DNA of 64,000 bases from Dictyoglomus sp. NZ13-RE01 (GCA_002878375.1 NIRF01000001.1:414056-478055); one strand, 5' to 3'. Shown: positions 53,743-63,767, numbered from the stretch's first letter. Notes: generated by a model not told the origin, from the letters alone. Numbers and translations: made by a program.

Positions 53743-55003
53743 TTATCTATTTCCAGAAACCTTAAAAAAGAATGGCAATAACTGGGAAATAGGTAGAATT
53801 CCCATCTCTGAGTTAGCTAAAAAATACGAGACACCTCTCTATGTATTAGATAAAAAGACCCTCCTAACTCAGGCACGAAAATATATGAACTCTTGGAGAA
53901 CTTACTGGGATAACTTTAAAGTATTATATGCTATAAAGGCTTTACCAGTAATGGAAGTAATAAGAATTTTTAGTAATGAAGGGTTAGGAGCCCTTGTATC
54001 AACTGGTGGAGAGTTATTCATTGCATTAAAATCAGGAGTAGATCCTAATAGAATCTATTTTCATGGTAATGCAAAATCTTTAAAAGAGATAGAGTATGCT
54101 ATTGATGCAAATATTTATGCCTTAATTGTCGATAATTTAGACGAAATAGAAAAAATAAAATACATCACATATAAAAAAGATAAAAAAGTAAATATTTTGG
54201 TAAGGATAATTCCTAATATAGAAGCTAACACCCATAGCTCTATTAGAACAGGGCAAATGGATACTAAATTTGGTTTACCAATTCCTACAGCCCTAAATTT
54301 AATAGAATCATTAAAAGAGGAAAAACATATTGTTTTTAAAGGAATCCATTCCCATATAGGGTCCCAAATTTTTGATCTTAGTGCTTATACGAGATTAGCT
54401 AAAACTTTATCAGATGTATCAAAAGAAGTCCTTAAAACTGGAGTAAATATTGAAGAAATTAGTATTGGTGGAGGTTTAGGCATAGCTTATACTTACGATG
54501 ATATACCCCCAAAGATTGAAGACTTAGCAAAAGAAGTTTCGGAAGTATTTAAAAATGAAATGCCTATTAAATTTACTTTAATATGTGAACCGGGAAGGTC
54601 CTTAGTAGGTAGAGCAGGAATAACTATATACGAGGTTGAAAGTAGAAAGGTTTTACCTATTAATAAATATGTATCTGTAAATGGAGGAATGTCTGATAAC
54701 CCACGACCAGTATTATATGGAGCAAAGTATACAGCAATCTTTTTAAACAATGGAAATTCTCAGGTATATAATCTTGCTGGAAAACATTGTGAGTCAGGTG
54801 ATATTTTAATTAGAAACTTAGAGGGACCTTGGCCAAACGTTGGTGATTTAGTCTTCACACTTGCTACTGGAGCTTATAATTTTTCCATGTTTAACTGGTA
54901 CAATGCAGTTCTAAGACCAGCAGTAGTAATGGTAGACGAGGGAAAGGACTATTTGGTTGTGAAAAGAGATACTTTTGAGGACCTATTAAGAGGGCAATTA
55001 TGA
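53735..55003 (+). CDS. lysA: Diaminopimelate decarboxylase
   Basis: Final step of lysine synthesis, decarboxylating meso-diaminopimelate with PLP. Lys68 in LYAIKAL binds PLP, HSHIGSQIFDL (about 194-204) and SIGGGLGIAY follow, and EPGRSLV plus CESGDIL lie later, as in LysA. The ATG at 53735 overlaps the ilvE stop by 8 bp and has AGGGG about 9 nt before it; a start 39 bp earlier adds non-conserved residues. 422 residues is normal. Confidence 0.94.
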   Translation: MHNYLFPETLKKNGNNWEIGRIPISELAKKYETPLYVLDKKTLLTQARKYMNSWRTYWDNFKVLYAIKALPVMEVIRIFSNEGLGALVSTGGELFIALKSGVDPNRIYFHGNAKSLKEIEYAIDANIYALIVDNLDEIEKIKYITYKKDKKVNILVRIIPNIEANTHSSIRTGQMDTKFGLPIPTALNLIESLKEEKHIVFKGIHSHIGSQIFDLSAYTRLAKTLSDVSKEVLKTGVNIEEISIGGGLGIAYTYDDIPPKIEDLAKEVSEVFKNEMPIKFTLICEPGRSLVGRAGITIYEVESRKVLPINKYVSVNGGMSDNPRPVLYGAKYTAIFLNNGNSQVYNLAGKHCESGDILIRNLEGPWPNVGDLVFTLATGAYNFSMFNWYNAVLRPAVVMVDEGKDYLVVKRDTFEDLLRGQL

Positions 55004-56274
55004 AAATAGGGTTTTTAGGCGGAGGACAAGTGGGGCAAGCTCTCTGGGAAGTTATTCAAAAAGAGAATGAGAATATTTTGAATCTAATAGGGGAACCTTT
55101 AGAGGTTAAAAAAATTTTAGTGAGGGATTTAAACAAGAATAGATTAATCCCTAAATATTATCTAACAGATAATCCAGACGAAATATTATACGACCCAGAA
55201 ATAAAATTAGTCGTTGAAGTAATGGGTGGAGTTGAACCAGCAAGCCTATATATACAAAAGGCTTTAGAAAACAAGAAATTTGTTGTAACTGCAAATAAAG
55301 AGGTTATAGCAACAAATGGAGATAAATTATTCAACTTGGCCAGGAAAATGGGAGTAGATCTCGGATTTGAGGCAAGTGTAGGTGGAGGTATTCCACTAAT
55401 TAAGGCAATAAAAGAAGGGTTAGTTGTAGATAAAATCAAAGAAATATGGTCCATACTAAATGGAACAACTAATTATATATTAACCCAAATGGAAGAATCC
55501 CATAAAGATTTTTCTTCTATTCTTAAAGAAGCACAAGAAAAAGGGTATGCGGAGCCAGATCCTTATAAAGACATTTCTGGATTAGATTCTACCTATAAAC
55601 TTGCCATATTAAGCTCCTTAGCTTTTCATACTAATGTGAAACCTGAAAATATCTTTAGAGAAGGAATCGAAAATATCTCTATAAGAGATATAGAATATGC
55701 GAAATCTTTAGGATATACAATAAAATTACTCGCAATTGCAAAGGAGGATAACGGTTCATTAGAAGTAAGGGTTCATCCTACAATGATATCCCAAAATAAC
55801 CTTCTTTCTTCTGTGAGAGGGGTTAATAATGCAGTTTTATTTAAAGAAGAAAGACGAGGAGACATAATTTTATATGGACCTGGTGCAGGTCCAAAACCAA
55901 CTGCCATGGCTCTTTTGTCTGATATTATTGAGTTAAGCTACAGTATAATTCATTCTTCCCCAAGATACTACAATTTTGCTTATTTATATCCACCTAAAAT
56001 TAAACCATGGGAAGAGATAAAAACCCGATATTATATGAGATTCTGGGCTAAGGATAAACCAGGTGTTCTCGCACAAATTGCGAAAATATTGGGCGATAAT
56101 CATATTAGTATTGCTTCAGTTATCCAAAAAGAAACAAATCTTGAGTTTGAAAAGGCAGAAATTGTAATTCTCACCCATATAACTTGTGAAAGAAACATGC
56201 AAAAAGCCATAGAAGAAATAAAAACCTTGCCAATTATTGAAGAATGGAGTTCTTTAATAAGAATTGAGGTGTAA
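55000..56274 (+). CDS. hom: Homoserine dehydrogenase
   Basis: NAD(P)H-dependent reduction of aspartate semialdehyde to homoserine. The Rossmann motif [12 protein letters not shown] is at 4-15, [13 protein letters not shown] near 97, the catalytic [11 protein letters not shown] region near 152-162, and [20 protein letters not shown] (about 182) is diagnostic. A C-terminal ACT domain (about 345-424, [12 protein letters not shown]) suggests feedback control by threonine. 424 residues. Overlaps the lysA stop by 4 bp. Confidence 0.96.
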   Translation: MKIGFLGGGQVGQALWEVIQKENENILNLIGEPLEVKKILVRDLNKNRLIPKYYLTDNPDEILYDPEIKLVVEVMGGVEPASLYIQKALENKKFVVTANKEVIATNGDKLFNLARKMGVDLGFEASVGGGIPLIKAIKEGLVVDKIKEIWSILNGTTNYILTQMEESHKDFSSILKEAQEKGYAEPDPYKDISGLDSTYKLAILSSLAFHTNVKPENIFREGIENISIRDIEYAKSLGYTIKLLAIAKEDNGSLEVRVHPTMISQNNLLSSVRGVNNAVLFKEERRGDIILYGPGAGPKPTAMALLSDIIELSYSIIHSSPRYYNFAYLYPPKIKPWEEIKTRYYMRFWAKDKPGVLAQIAKILGDNHISIASVIQKETNLEFEKAEIVILTHITCERNMQKAIEEIKTLPIIEEWSSLIRIEV

Positions 56275-56276
56275 AA

Positions 56277-57323
56277 ATGATTAAAGGAGTATTGTTCAAA
56301 TATAAAGATTATCTTCCAGTTACCGATAAAACTCCTATGATAACCTTACATGAAGGAGACACTCCACTTATCTTTGCTAAAAACCTAAGCAAAGAATATA
56401 AAATCAATGTTTACCTAAAGTACGAAGGTCTGAATCCCACATGTTCCTTTAAGGATAGAGGAATGGTTGTTGCAGTAGCAAAAGCATTAGAAGAGGGTAC
56501 TAAAGCTATAATATGTGCATCAACTGGGAATACTGCAGCCTCAGCAGCAGCCTACGCTGCATTATCGAATATTAAATCCTATGTACTTTTGCCCAAAAAT
56601 GCTATTGCCTTAGGTAAATTGGCACAGGCGATTATGTATGGTGCGGAGGTAATTAGTATAGATGGCAATTTTGACTCTGCCTTAAAACTTGTAAGAGAAA
56701 TATCCAATATTTATCCTGTTACAATAGTTAACTCAATAAATCCCTATAGAATAGAGGGACAAAAAACTGCAGCTTTTGAAATTTGTGATGTGCTTAATAA
56801 AAATCCTGAATTTTTAGCTATACCTGTAGGAAACGCTGGGAATATTACAGCATATTGGAAAGGCTTTAAAGAATATTACAATCTTGGGAAAATAAAAGCT
56901 CTTCCCAAATTATTAGGCTTTCAAGCAGAGGGATCAGCTCCACTTGTAGTAGGACATCCCATTGAAAATCCTGAAACAATTGCCACAGCAATAAGAATTG
57001 GAAATCCAGCAAGTGGAGAAAAGGCATTACAAGCAATAAGAGAGTCAAACGGAATTATTGATACTGTATCTGATGATGAGATATTATCTGCTCAAAGAGA
57101 GTTAGCCTCTAAAGAGGGTATATTTGTAGAACCAGCCTCTGCTGCTTCTTGGGCAGGGGTTAAAAAGATTTTAAGAGAAAAGAAAATAAAACTTGAAGGA
57201 GACGTTGTTTGCGTTTTGACAGGACATGGACTCAAAGATCCAGATATAGCATTAAAATTTGCAAAGATCTCTAAGGAAATAAAACCAAGCCTAAACGAAT
57301 TAATGAAGATTTTAGAACAATGA
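56277..57323 (+). CDS. thrC: Threonine synthase
   Basis: PLP enzyme turning O-phosphohomoserine into threonine. The PLP lysine is Lys59 in [10 protein letters not shown], the phosphate-binding loop [15 protein letters not shown] is near 82-96, and [19 protein letters not shown] lies near 180. 348 residues marks the short bacterial form without the long N-terminal extension. Starts 2 bp after hom and overlaps thrB by 4 bp. Confidence 0.95.
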   Translation: MIKGVLFKYKDYLPVTDKTPMITLHEGDTPLIFAKNLSKEYKINVYLKYEGLNPTCSFKDRGMVVAVAKALEEGTKAIICASTGNTAASAAAYAALSNIKSYVLLPKNAIALGKLAQAIMYGAEVISIDGNFDSALKLVREISNIYPVTIVNSINPYRIEGQKTAAFEICDVLNKNPEFLAIPVGNAGNITAYWKGFKEYYNLGKIKALPKLLGFQAEGSAPLVVGHPIENPETIATAIRIGNPASGEKALQAIRESNGIIDTVSDDEILSAQRELASKEGIFVEPASAASWAGVKKILREKKIKLEGDVVCVLTGHGLKDPDIALKFAKISKEIKPSLNELMKILEQ

Positions 57324-58213
57324 TTAAGATTAAAATACCAGCTACCTCCGCAAATTTAGGACCTGGATTTGATACATTAGCAATTGCATGGAAATTATTC
57401 CTCCATATTAAAATTGATCCAAGCTATTATGGTAAAGAAATAATTTATAACACAAAATCTCAGCAGATCAAAGAAGAGGACAATTTATTCCTAAAAGCTC
57501 TTAATAGAACCTTGGAATTAATAGGTTATTCACCAAAAAATTATCTCATTGAATTAGACTCTGAAATACCAATTGGAAAAGGATTAGGAAGTAGTGCTAC
57601 TGTAATATGGGGAGGAATTTTTTCTGCTGAGATATTAGCAAAAAAAGAATTGTCAATGCATGATAGATTTAAGATTGCTTACTCCTTAGAAAATCACTTA
57701 GATAATCTATCCGCCTCCTATTTTGGAGGATTAACTATATGTACAATGGAAAATAATAATCCTAAAATAGTAAAATTTCCATATCCAGATGAACTATGTG
57801 GAGTTATTTACATTCCACCCTACTCTCTTCCTACTGAAAAGGCAAGAAAATTGCTTCCAAAACTCTATGAGAGAGACAAAGTAGTATATAACCTACAAAG
57901 TTTAGCCTTTCTACTCTCAGGTTTTCTATATAAGGATGAGAATTTATTAACCTTAGGAATTAGAGATTCAATTCATCAACCCTATAGGTTTCCATTAATT
58001 TCAGAGGTAAATATAATAAAAAAGAAAATTAATGATCTTGGAGGAATTGGTATTGTTCTTAGTGGAGCAGGACCTTCTCTACTTACTTTTGCTTTGAAAG
58101 AAAAAGCAATAAAAATAAAGAGTGGATTAGAAGAATTTATCAAAAAGGAAGGTCTAAAAGGAGAAGTTTTATTACTTGAGATATGTAAAGAAGGAATTAT
58201 AATTGAAAAATAA
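57320..58213 (+). CDS. thrB: Homoserine kinase
   Basis: GHMP-family kinase that phosphorylates homoserine. [20 protein letters not shown] opens the protein (seen as [13 protein letters not shown]), the ATP loop is [16 protein letters not shown] at about 88-103, and [16 protein letters not shown] is the C-terminal motif 3. 297 residues. It overlaps thrC by 4 bp and ends just before asd. Confidence 0.95.
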   Translation: MIKIKIPATSANLGPGFDTLAIAWKLFLHIKIDPSYYGKEIIYNTKSQQIKEEDNLFLKALNRTLELIGYSPKNYLIELDSEIPIGKGLGSSATVIWGGIFSAEILAKKELSMHDRFKIAYSLENHLDNLSASYFGGLTICTMENNNPKIVKFPYPDELCGVIYIPPYSLPTEKARKLLPKLYERDKVVYNLQSLAFLLSGFLYKDENLLTLGIRDSIHQPYRFPLISEVNIIKKKINDLGGIGIVLSGAGPSLLTFALKEKAIKIKSGLEEFIKKEGLKGEVLLLEICKEGIIIEK

Positions 58214-58226
58214 AAGGAGGGAAAAA

Positions 58227-59225
58227 ATGTCTTATAAAATTGCAGTAGTTGGGGCAACTGGTCTTGTTGGTCAAGAAATGCTAAAGATATTATGGGAAAG
58301 AAAAGTTCCAGTAAAAGAAATTTATGCCTTTGCATCATCCAGATCTGAAGGAACTTATGTTAATTTCGGTGATGAGAAAATAATAATTGAAGAAGCAAAG
58401 GCAGAAAAGATAGCAAGAGCGGATTTTGCGTTATTTTCTATAGGTGAAGAAATAAGTAAAGAGCTTTCTCCGGAAGTAGCAAAAAGAGGCACAATAGTTA
58501 TCGATAATAGCAATGCTTTTAGAATGGACCCTGATGTACCATTAGTGGTTCCTGAGGTTAATCCTGAAGATTTAAAATACCACAAGAATATCATAGCAAA
58601 TCCTAATTGCTCCACTATCCAAATGGTCGTAGCCCTTTATCCTTTGCATAAAAAATATAATTTAGAAAGGATTGTGGTTTCTACTTATCAATCAGTATCA
58701 GGAAAAGGTAAAGACGCAGTTACAGAACTTTTTGAACAAACAAGGGCTTTCTTAAATAATGAAAATATAGAGCCAAAAGTTTTCCCTTATCCCATAGCAT
58801 TTAACCTCCTACCTCATATTGATAGATTTGAAGAGAATGGATATACAAAAGAAGAAATGAAGATGGTAAGAGAAAGCCAAAAAATTATGCATATACCTAA
58901 CCTAAAGGTTACTGCGACATGCGTTAGAGTGCCAGTAGTAAGAGGACATTCAGAATCTATAACAGCCACCTTTTCTAAAGACTTTAGCTTAGAGGATGTA
59001 TATAAAATTTTATCAACAGCAAAAGGCGTAAAAGTCATAGATTCTCCTGAAGAAAATCTATATCCCTATCCTTTATTATGCGATGGAAAAGATGAGGTTT
59101 TTATAGGTAGAATTAGAAGAGATTTATTCGAGGAGAGAACTTTAAATCTTTGGGTTGTATCGGATAATATTAGAAAGGGAGCTGCTTTAAATGCTGTTCA
59201 AATATTAGAAGAATTAATAAAGTAA
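58227..59225 (+). CDS. asd: Aspartate-semialdehyde dehydrogenase
   Basis: Reduces aspartyl phosphate to aspartate semialdehyde. NADP motif VVGATGLVGQEML at 7-19, catalytic Cys128 in NPNCSTIQMV, and the active-site histidine in RVPVVRGHSESI. The ATG at 58227 follows GGAGG by 6 nt; an earlier in-frame ATG inside the thrB end adds a basic, non-conserved stretch. 332 residues matches the family. Confidence 0.96.
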   Translation: MSYKIAVVGATGLVGQEMLKILWERKVPVKEIYAFASSRSEGTYVNFGDEKIIIEEAKAEKIARADFALFSIGEEISKELSPEVAKRGTIVIDNSNAFRMDPDVPLVVPEVNPEDLKYHKNIIANPNCSTIQMVVALYPLHKKYNLERIVVSTYQSVSGKGKDAVTELFEQTRAFLNNENIEPKVFPYPIAFNLLPHIDRFEENGYTKEEMKMVRESQKIMHIPNLKVTATCVRVPVVRGHSESITATFSKDFSLEDVYKILSTAKGVKVIDSPEENLYPYPLLCDGKDEVFIGRIRRDLFEERTLNLWVVSDNIRKGAALNAVQILEELIK

Positions 59226-59237
59226 GGAGGCATAAAA

Positions 59238-60461
59238 GTGAGTCTAATAGTTCAAAAGTATGGTGGTACTTCAGTTGGAAATATTGAAAGAATTAAAAAA
59301 GTTGCAGAAAGGATAAAAAAATATCATGATCAAGGACATAAATTGGTTGTAGTAGTTTCCGCTATGGGAGATACAACCGATGAATTAATAGAAATGGCAG
59401 AAAAAATAAACAAAAATCCAAGTCCAAGAGAAATGGACGTTTTACTCTCCTCTGGGGAAAGAATATCATCCGCACTGCTCGCTATGGCCTTACAAAACTT
59501 AGGTCTTCCTGCAATATCCCTTTCAGGAAGACAAGCTGGAATATTCACTGACTCAACACACACAAAGGCACAAATTATAAATATAAATCCTGAAAGGATA
59601 CTAAAAGAGATTTCTGAAGGGAAAATAGTTGTTGTAGCAGGATTTCAAGGTTACGATTTAGAAAATAATAATGTAACTACTCTGGGAAGAGGAGGGTCCG
59701 ATGCAACAGCGGTTGCTTTAGCTTATGCAATTAAAGCGGATTTATGTGAAATCTACACAGATGTAGATGGAATCTATACTGCAGATCCAAGGATTGTACC
59801 TAATGCTAAAAAATTAGATTACATATCTTATGAAGAAATGATAGAAATGGCAAGCCAAGGAGCACAAGTTATGCAACTTAGAGCAATGGATCTTGCAGCT
59901 ACCTACAAAGTACCTATAATTGTTAGATCAAGCTTCAACGAGAACTCAGGAACTTTTATTGGGGAGGTAGAAAAAGTGGAAAAAACAAAAAAGGTTACAG
60001 GAATTGCCCATAATAAGAATATTGCTAAGATAACAATATTCGGTGTTCCTGATAAACCTGGAATAGCTTATAAAATCTTTGCTCCTCTTGGAAATATGGC
60101 TATAAATGTGGATGATATTGTTCAAAATGTTAGTAAAGAAGGAATTACTGATATTTCTTTTACTGTACCAGAAAAAGAGCTTGAAAAAGCTTTAGAAGTA
60201 GTTAACAATGTTGCAAAAGAAATAAATGCTAATGGAGTAATTTATGATAGCAATGTAGGAAAGGTATCTATTGTTGGTTGGGGGATGCAAGGAACCCCTG
60301 GAATAGCAGCAAAAATGTTTGGTATTTTAGCTGAAAACAATATAAATATTGAAATGATAACAACATCTGAGATTAAAATTACATGCATTATAAGGAGAGA
60401 ACTTGTTGAAAAAGCGGTAAGAGCACTTCATGAAGGATTTAATTTAGGGGAAGAGAGTTAA
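59238..60461 (+). CDS. lysC: Aspartate kinase
   Basis: First step of the aspartate family: phosphorylates aspartate. KYGGTSVGN is near 6-13, SSGERISSALLAM at about 74-86, GRGGSDATAVALA near 152-164, and EIYTDVDGIYTADPRI (about 174-189). Two C-terminal ACT domains (about 265-335 and 345-405) are the expected site of lysine and/or threonine feedback. 407 residues. GTG start after AAGGAGG. Its last codons lie inside the terminator hairpin. Confidence 0.96.
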   Translation: MSLIVQKYGGTSVGNIERIKKVAERIKKYHDQGHKLVVVVSAMGDTTDELIEMAEKINKNPSPREMDVLLSSGERISSALLAMALQNLGLPAISLSGRQAGIFTDSTHTKAQIININPERILKEISEGKIVVVAGFQGYDLENNNVTTLGRGGSDATAVALAYAIKADLCEIYTDVDGIYTADPRIVPNAKKLDYISYEEMIEMASQGAQVMQLRAMDLAATYKVPIIVRSSFNENSGTFIGEVEKVEKTKKVTGIAHNKNIAKITIFGVPDKPGIAYKIFAPLGNMAINVDDIVQNVSKEGITDISFTVPEKELEKALEVVNNVAKEINANGVIYDSNVGKVSIVGWGMQGTPGIAAKMFGILAENNINIEMITTSEIKITCIIRRELVEKAVRALHEGFNLGEES

Positions 60462-60475
60462 ACTCTTCCCCTTTT
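60447..60475 (+). terminator. Intrinsic terminator at the end of the aspartate-family operon
   Basis: GGGGAAGAG and CTCTTCCCC form a perfect 9 bp stem with an 11 nt loop, followed by TTTTAT on the plus strand. The lysC stop codon lies within the loop. On the minus strand the hairpin could also slow transcription after rplL, but it lacks a good U run there. Confidence 0.88.
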
Positions 60476-60481
60476 ATCAAC

Positions 60482-60856
60482 CTACTTAATCTCTACTACT
60501 GCACCCTCTGCTTCTAATTTCTTCTTAATATCTTCTGCTTCTTCTTTACTTACTCCTTCCTTAACTGGCTTTGGTGTAGAATCTACTAAGTCCTTTGCTT
60601 CTTTTAAACCAAGTCCTGTAACCTCACGTACAACTTTTAGTACCTTTATCTTATTGGGTCCTGCATCTTTTAGAATAACATCAAAAGTAGTTTTTTCCTC
60701 AACTGGTGCTGCAGCTGCCCCAGGAGCAGCAGTTGCAACAGCTGCAACAGGCATTGCTGCACTTACTCCAAACTCTTCCTCTAAAGCTTTTACTAACTCT
60801 ACAAGCTCTAATACTTTCATCTCTTTGATTGCCTGAATAATTTCCTCTTTGTTCAT
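60482..60856 (-). CDS. rplL: 50S ribosomal protein L7/L12
   Basis: Stalk protein that recruits translation factors. An N-terminal dimerisation domain ([30 protein letters not shown], cut here as [15 protein letters not shown]), a flexible Ala-rich hinge (about 35-55) and the C-terminal domain [35 protein letters not shown] are all clear. 124 residues. It follows rplJ by 18 bp. The rpoB and rpoC genes usually found after rplL are absent; a convergent operon ends there instead. Confidence 0.97.
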   Translation of the reverse strand: MNKEEIIQAIKEMKVLELVELVKALEEEFGVSAAMPVAAVATAAPGAAAAPVEEKTTFDVILKDAGPNKIKVLKVVREVTGLGLKEAKDLVDSTPKPVKEGVSKEEAEDIKKKLEAEGAVVEIK

Positions 60857-60874
60857 CTCTTCAACTCCTCCTTA

Positions 60875-61405
60875 TTATTCTGAAATTTTTTCTTTTTCAT
60901 TCTTAATAGCATTTAAAGTCCACACTAATTTATTAACAGGCCAGTTTAAGCTCATAACAAGTCTTGTTAAAGGAGCGCTTATACTGCCTATTAATTGTGA
61001 CAATAAAACTTCTTTTGGTGGTAAGTTTGCAAGAGCTTTTATCTCTTCAGCATTATATAACTCTCCTTCAACAATACCACCTTTGAGCTTTAACTTCTCA
61101 TGCTCTTTAGAAAAGTCCAACAAAATTTTTAATGTAGTAAAAGGATCATTATAACAATAGGTAAATGCTGTGGGACCAACTAAATAGTCCTCCACGTTCT
61201 TACTGGGCATAAATTTCTTAAAAGCCCTTAATGCTAACGTATTTTTGACAACTCTGTATTCTGCTCCAACTCCTCTTAACTTTGCCCTTAACTGAGTAAG
61301 ATCTGCAACCGTTAGACCACTAAACTCAGTAAATATTACACTATTTGCTTTTGAAAGCTTTTCGTAGATCTCCTCTACTTTTAGTTCTTTCTCTGGCTTC
61401 GGCAA
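60875..61405 (-). CDS. rplJ: 50S ribosomal protein L10
   Basis: Stalk base protein that carries L7/L12 dimers. VIFTEFSGLTVADLTQLRAKLRG (about 19-41) and RVVKNTLALRAF are diagnostic; the C-terminal helix binds L12. A TTG start at 61405 is supported by GGAGGTGA 5 nt upstream. 176 residues. Expression is probably controlled by the L10 leader and attenuator hairpin just upstream. Confidence 0.97.
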   Translation of the reverse strand: MPKPEKELKVEEIYEKLSKANSVIFTEFSGLTVADLTQLRAKLRGVGAEYRVVKNTLALRAFKKFMPSKNVEDYLVGPTAFTYCYNDPFTTLKILLDFSKEHEKLKLKGGIVEGELYNAEEIKALANLPPKEVLLSQLIGSISAPLTRLVMSLNWPVNKLVWTLNAIKNEKEKISE

Positions 61406-61432
61406 TCTCTCACCTCCTTCTCATTTTAAAAA

Positions 61433-61462
61433 CATAAGGAAAGCCTTCTGGCTTTCCTTATG
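61433..61462 (-). terminator. Attenuator hairpin between the L10 leader and rplJ
   Basis: CATAAGGAAAGCC and its perfect complement make a 13 bp stem around a 4 nt loop, followed on the minus strand by TTTTT. It lies about 28 bp before the rplJ start. This looks like an intrinsic terminator whose formation may depend on L10(L12)4 bound to the leader. Confidence 0.75.
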
Positions 61463-61480
61463 GAAATTACTATTTTTATA

Positions 61481-61537
61481 TCTTAAGGTAACCAGTAAGG
61501 CCTACGTAGGATTTAAAAACCTACGGTCTTGGGCCCC
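61481..61537 (-). promoter_or_regulatory. Ribosomal protein L10 leader (autoregulatory mRNA element)
   Basis: The minus strand reads GGGGCCCAAGACCGTAGG, then CCTACGTAGG and GGTTACCTTAAG. The CGTAGG/CCTACG stem and flanking purine-rich internal loop resemble the L10 leader motif that L10(L12)4 binds by mimicking 23S rRNA. Its place between rplA and rplJ is the conserved one. Exact boundaries are uncertain. Confidence 0.72.
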
Positions 61538-61560
61538 AATATTTAATTTTTTATTCTATT

Positions 61561-62289
61561 TTAGGCAACTTCCTCCCTACGTAATACTTCTGTTAAATTC
61601 TTAGTATCTATTGGTATACTAGGTCCCATTGATGGGGATATATAAACACTCTTAAAGTATTGTCCCTTTGCAGTAGCAGGCTTAAGCTTTAAAATTGTAT
61701 ATAGAGCAGTAACTAAGTTTTTCAATAATGCCTCCTCGCTAAAAGATGCCTTACCAATGGGCATATGAATTATACCGTATCTATCTGTTCTAAATTCAAC
61801 TTTCCCCGACTTATACTCTTTTACCGTTTTGTATATATCTTGAGTAACAGTACCACTCTTAGGATTGGGCATTAGTCCTCTTGGTCCTAAAATTTTTCCT
61901 AACCTTGAAGGGATCTTTAAGGTACCCATAATATCTGGTGTTGCTATTGCTACATCAAAATCTAACCATCCTCCCTCAATCTGTTTTACTAAATCCTCTC
62001 CTCCTACATAATCTGCTCCTGCTTCTCTTGCCTCCTGAGCCTTCTCTCCTTCAGCAAAAACCAAAACCTTCTTCTCCTTACCAGTCCCATAAGGTAAGAC
62101 TACTGTACCTCTTACCTGTTGATCCGCATGTCTTGGATCAACCCCTAATCTTACAGAAAGATTAATAGTTTCATCAAATTTAGCATTAGCCAACTTCTTT
62201 ACCAGACTAACTGCTTCTTCCAAGGAATATTGCTTATTGGGCTCAATCAATGTTAAAAGCTGTAAATATCTTTTTCCATGTTTTGCCAT
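61561..62289 (-). CDS. rplA: 50S ribosomal protein L1
   Basis: L1-stalk protein. It begins [13 protein letters not shown] and shows [35 protein letters not shown] (seen as [14 protein letters not shown]), [22 protein letters not shown] block at about 130-145 ([17 protein letters not shown]), and the late [15 protein letters not shown]. 242 residues. It follows rplK by 19 bp. Confidence 0.97.
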   Translation of the reverse strand: MAKHGKRYLQLLTLIEPNKQYSLEEAVSLVKKLANAKFDETINLSVRLGVDPRHADQQVRGTVVLPYGTGKEKKVLVFAEGEKAQEAREAGADYVGGEDLVKQIEGGWLDFDVAIATPDIMGTLKIPSRLGKILGPRGLMPNPKSGTVTQDIYKTVKEYKSGKVEFRTDRYGIIHMPIGKASFSEEALLKNLVTALYTILKLKPATAKGQYFKSVYISPSMGPSIPIDTKNLTEVLRREEVA

Positions 62290-62308
62290 TTAAGACTCCT
62301 CCTTATTT

Positions 62309-62734
62309 TTATCCTTCAACAATCTCAATCCCCATACTTCTTGCAGTACCTGCTATTATTCTCATAGCAGCTTCTATATCATTAGCATTCAAATCTTTCA
62401 TTTTAATTTCTGCAATTTCTCTTAATTTGCTCTTTGTTATTTTACCAATCTTATTTTTATTTGGCTCTCCCGAGCCTTTTTCAGCTCCCACAGCCTTCTT
62501 AAGAAGTTCTGAAGCAGGGGGTGTTTTTGTTACAAAAGTAAAACTCCTATCTTCGTAAATAGTTATTTCTACAGGAATGATTCCTTCTTGTCCTGCAGTA
62601 GCAGCATTATATGCCTTACAAAATTCCATAATATTTACTCCATATTGACCTAAAGCAGGTCCAACAGGTGGAGCTGGTGTTGCCTTCCCTGCAGTCAAAT
62701 TTAATTTAACTTTACCAACTACTTTTTTTGGCAA
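62309..62734 (-). CDS. rplK: 50S ribosomal protein L11
   Basis: GTPase-centre protein, 141 residues. [31 protein letters not shown] (seen as [16 protein letters not shown], about 20-35) and the end [20 protein letters not shown] (about 118-137) are diagnostic. It lies 14 bp after nusG. Confidence 0.98.
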   Translation of the reverse strand: MPKKVVGKVKLNLTAGKATPAPPVGPALGQYGVNIMEFCKAYNAATAGQEGIIPVEITIYEDRSFTFVTKTPPASELLKKAVGAEKGSGEPNKNKIGKITKSKLREIAEIKMKDLNANDIEAAMRIIAGTARSMGIEIVEG

Positions 62735-62748
62735 TTTTAATTCCCTCC

Positions 62749-63288
62749 TTAATCAGTTTTTTCTACTTGAGAATGATCGATCTCTGTAGGAGTTTCTCTC
62801 CCAAATATAGAGAGTAAAACAACCACAGTTCCTTTTTCTGGATACACTTCCTCAACTCTTCCCTCATATCCCATAAAGGGACCACTTTTTATATATACTT
62901 TATCGCCTTTTTTAACTTTAAGCTCTGGCTTTATTTCCTTTTGCTCTATAAACTTTCTAATCCAATGTTCCTCCTCCGGATTTAGAGGACTGGGCTTTCC
63001 TTGTGCTCCTACAAAGCCAGTAACACCCGCTGTATTTCTAATCAATCTTTGAGCTTCTTCGTCGTCAACCATTTTAATGAACAAATAGCCTGGGAAAACC
63101 TTCTTTGACTGAATTATCTTTCTTCCACCTCTAACAACCATTACCTTCTCTTCAGGAACAATTATCTCAAAAATTTTATCATCCAAATGTAATAATTTTA
63201 TCTGTCTCTCTATAATTGCTTTTACCTTATGTTCATGCCCTGCTAACGTATGTATCACATACCATTTAGCCTCAGACATAGATATCAT
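62749..63288 (-). CDS. nusG: Transcription termination/antitermination factor NusG
   Basis: RNA-polymerase-binding factor coupling transcription with translation or Rho. The N-terminal NGN domain ([43 protein letters not shown]) is followed by the KOW domain ([23 protein letters not shown], about 121-143). 179 residues. A second ATG at 63279 begins at the more usual residue (MSEAKWY) and is about equally possible. Follows secE by 8 bp. Confidence 0.97.
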   Translation of the reverse strand: MISMSEAKWYVIHTLAGHEHKVKAIIERQIKLLHLDDKIFEIIVPEEKVMVVRGGRKIIQSKKVFPGYLFIKMVDDEEAQRLIRNTAGVTGFVGAQGKPSPLNPEEEHWIRKFIEQKEIKPELKVKKGDKVYIKSGPFMGYEGRVEEVYPEKGTVVVLLSIFGRETPTEIDHSQVEKTD

Positions 63289-63296
63289 ATTCCTTT

Positions 63297-63518
63297 CTAA
63301 CCTGCAAATCTTCCTAATATTAATGATGTTAATGCGCTAAAAATAAAATCATAAAAAGCAATAAGAGCAATTAAAAATATAAGCATTACCCCTAAGGCAA
63401 GAGAAAGTTTTAATACCTTGTCTCTATCGGGCCATAAAACCTTTTTTAACTCCGCCTTTTCATTTATCCAGAAGTTTCTTATTCTGTCTTTTAAAGTCAA
63501 TTTACTTTTTACTGCCAT
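63297..63518 (-). CDS. secE: Preprotein translocase subunit SecE
   Basis: Essential single-span Sec translocon subunit, 73 residues. IRNFWINEKAELKKVLWPDRDKVLK is the conserved amphipathic segment (seen as ELKKVLWPDRD), followed by one membrane helix at about 38-62. The order tRNA-Trp-secE-nusG-rplK is widely conserved. Confidence 0.94.
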   Translation of the reverse strand: MAVKSKLTLKDRIRNFWINEKAELKKVLWPDRDKVLKLSLALGVMLIFLIALIAFYDFIFSALTSLILGRFAG

Positions 63519-63542
63519 ATTAAACCTCTCTCATATAAATTT

Positions 63543-63619
63543 TGGCAGGCCCGGCAGGGCTCGAACCTGCAACCCCCGGATTTGGAGTCCGGTGCTCTCC
63601 CTATTAGAGCTACGGGCCT
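63543..63619 (-). tRNA. tRNA-Trp (anticodon CCA)
   Basis: A 77 nt cloverleaf with encoded CCA. The acceptor AGGCCCG pairs with CGGGCCT; the anticodon stem CCGGA/TCCGG holds CTCCAAA (anticodon CCA); the T-arm has GGTTCGAGCCC. Its first two bases are also the last two of the rpmG stop codon TAG. Location between rpmG and secE is the conserved one. Confidence 0.96.
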
Positions 63620-63767
63620 ACCTCACCTCACGATGAATAGTATGTTTTCTACATTTTGGGCAATATTTTCGTAGTTCTAATCTATCGGGATCATTCTTCT
63701 TATTCTTTTCAGTTATATAATTCCTATTTTTACATTCAGAGCATGCTAAAGTTACTTGTACTCTCAT
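63618..63767 (-). CDS. rpmG: 50S ribosomal protein L33
   Basis: A 49-residue protein starting [19 protein letters not shown] and ending in a basic tail. Cys pairs CSEC (9-12) and CPKC (about 37-40) form the zinc ribbon of the C+ form of L33, and [17 protein letters not shown] is diagnostic. The TAG stop overlaps the 5' end of tRNA-Trp by 2 bases. The start is preceded by GAAGGGATGAGCT. It follows the tuf gene by about 13 bp. Confidence 0.95.
   Translation of the reverse strand: MRVQVTLACSECKNRNYITEKNKKNDPDRLELRKYCPKCRKHTIHREVR

Noticed and set aside
63418..63636. A forward-strand reading frame across secE and tRNA-Trp
   Set aside because: It is antisense to a conserved protein gene and a tRNA and has no ribosome binding site.
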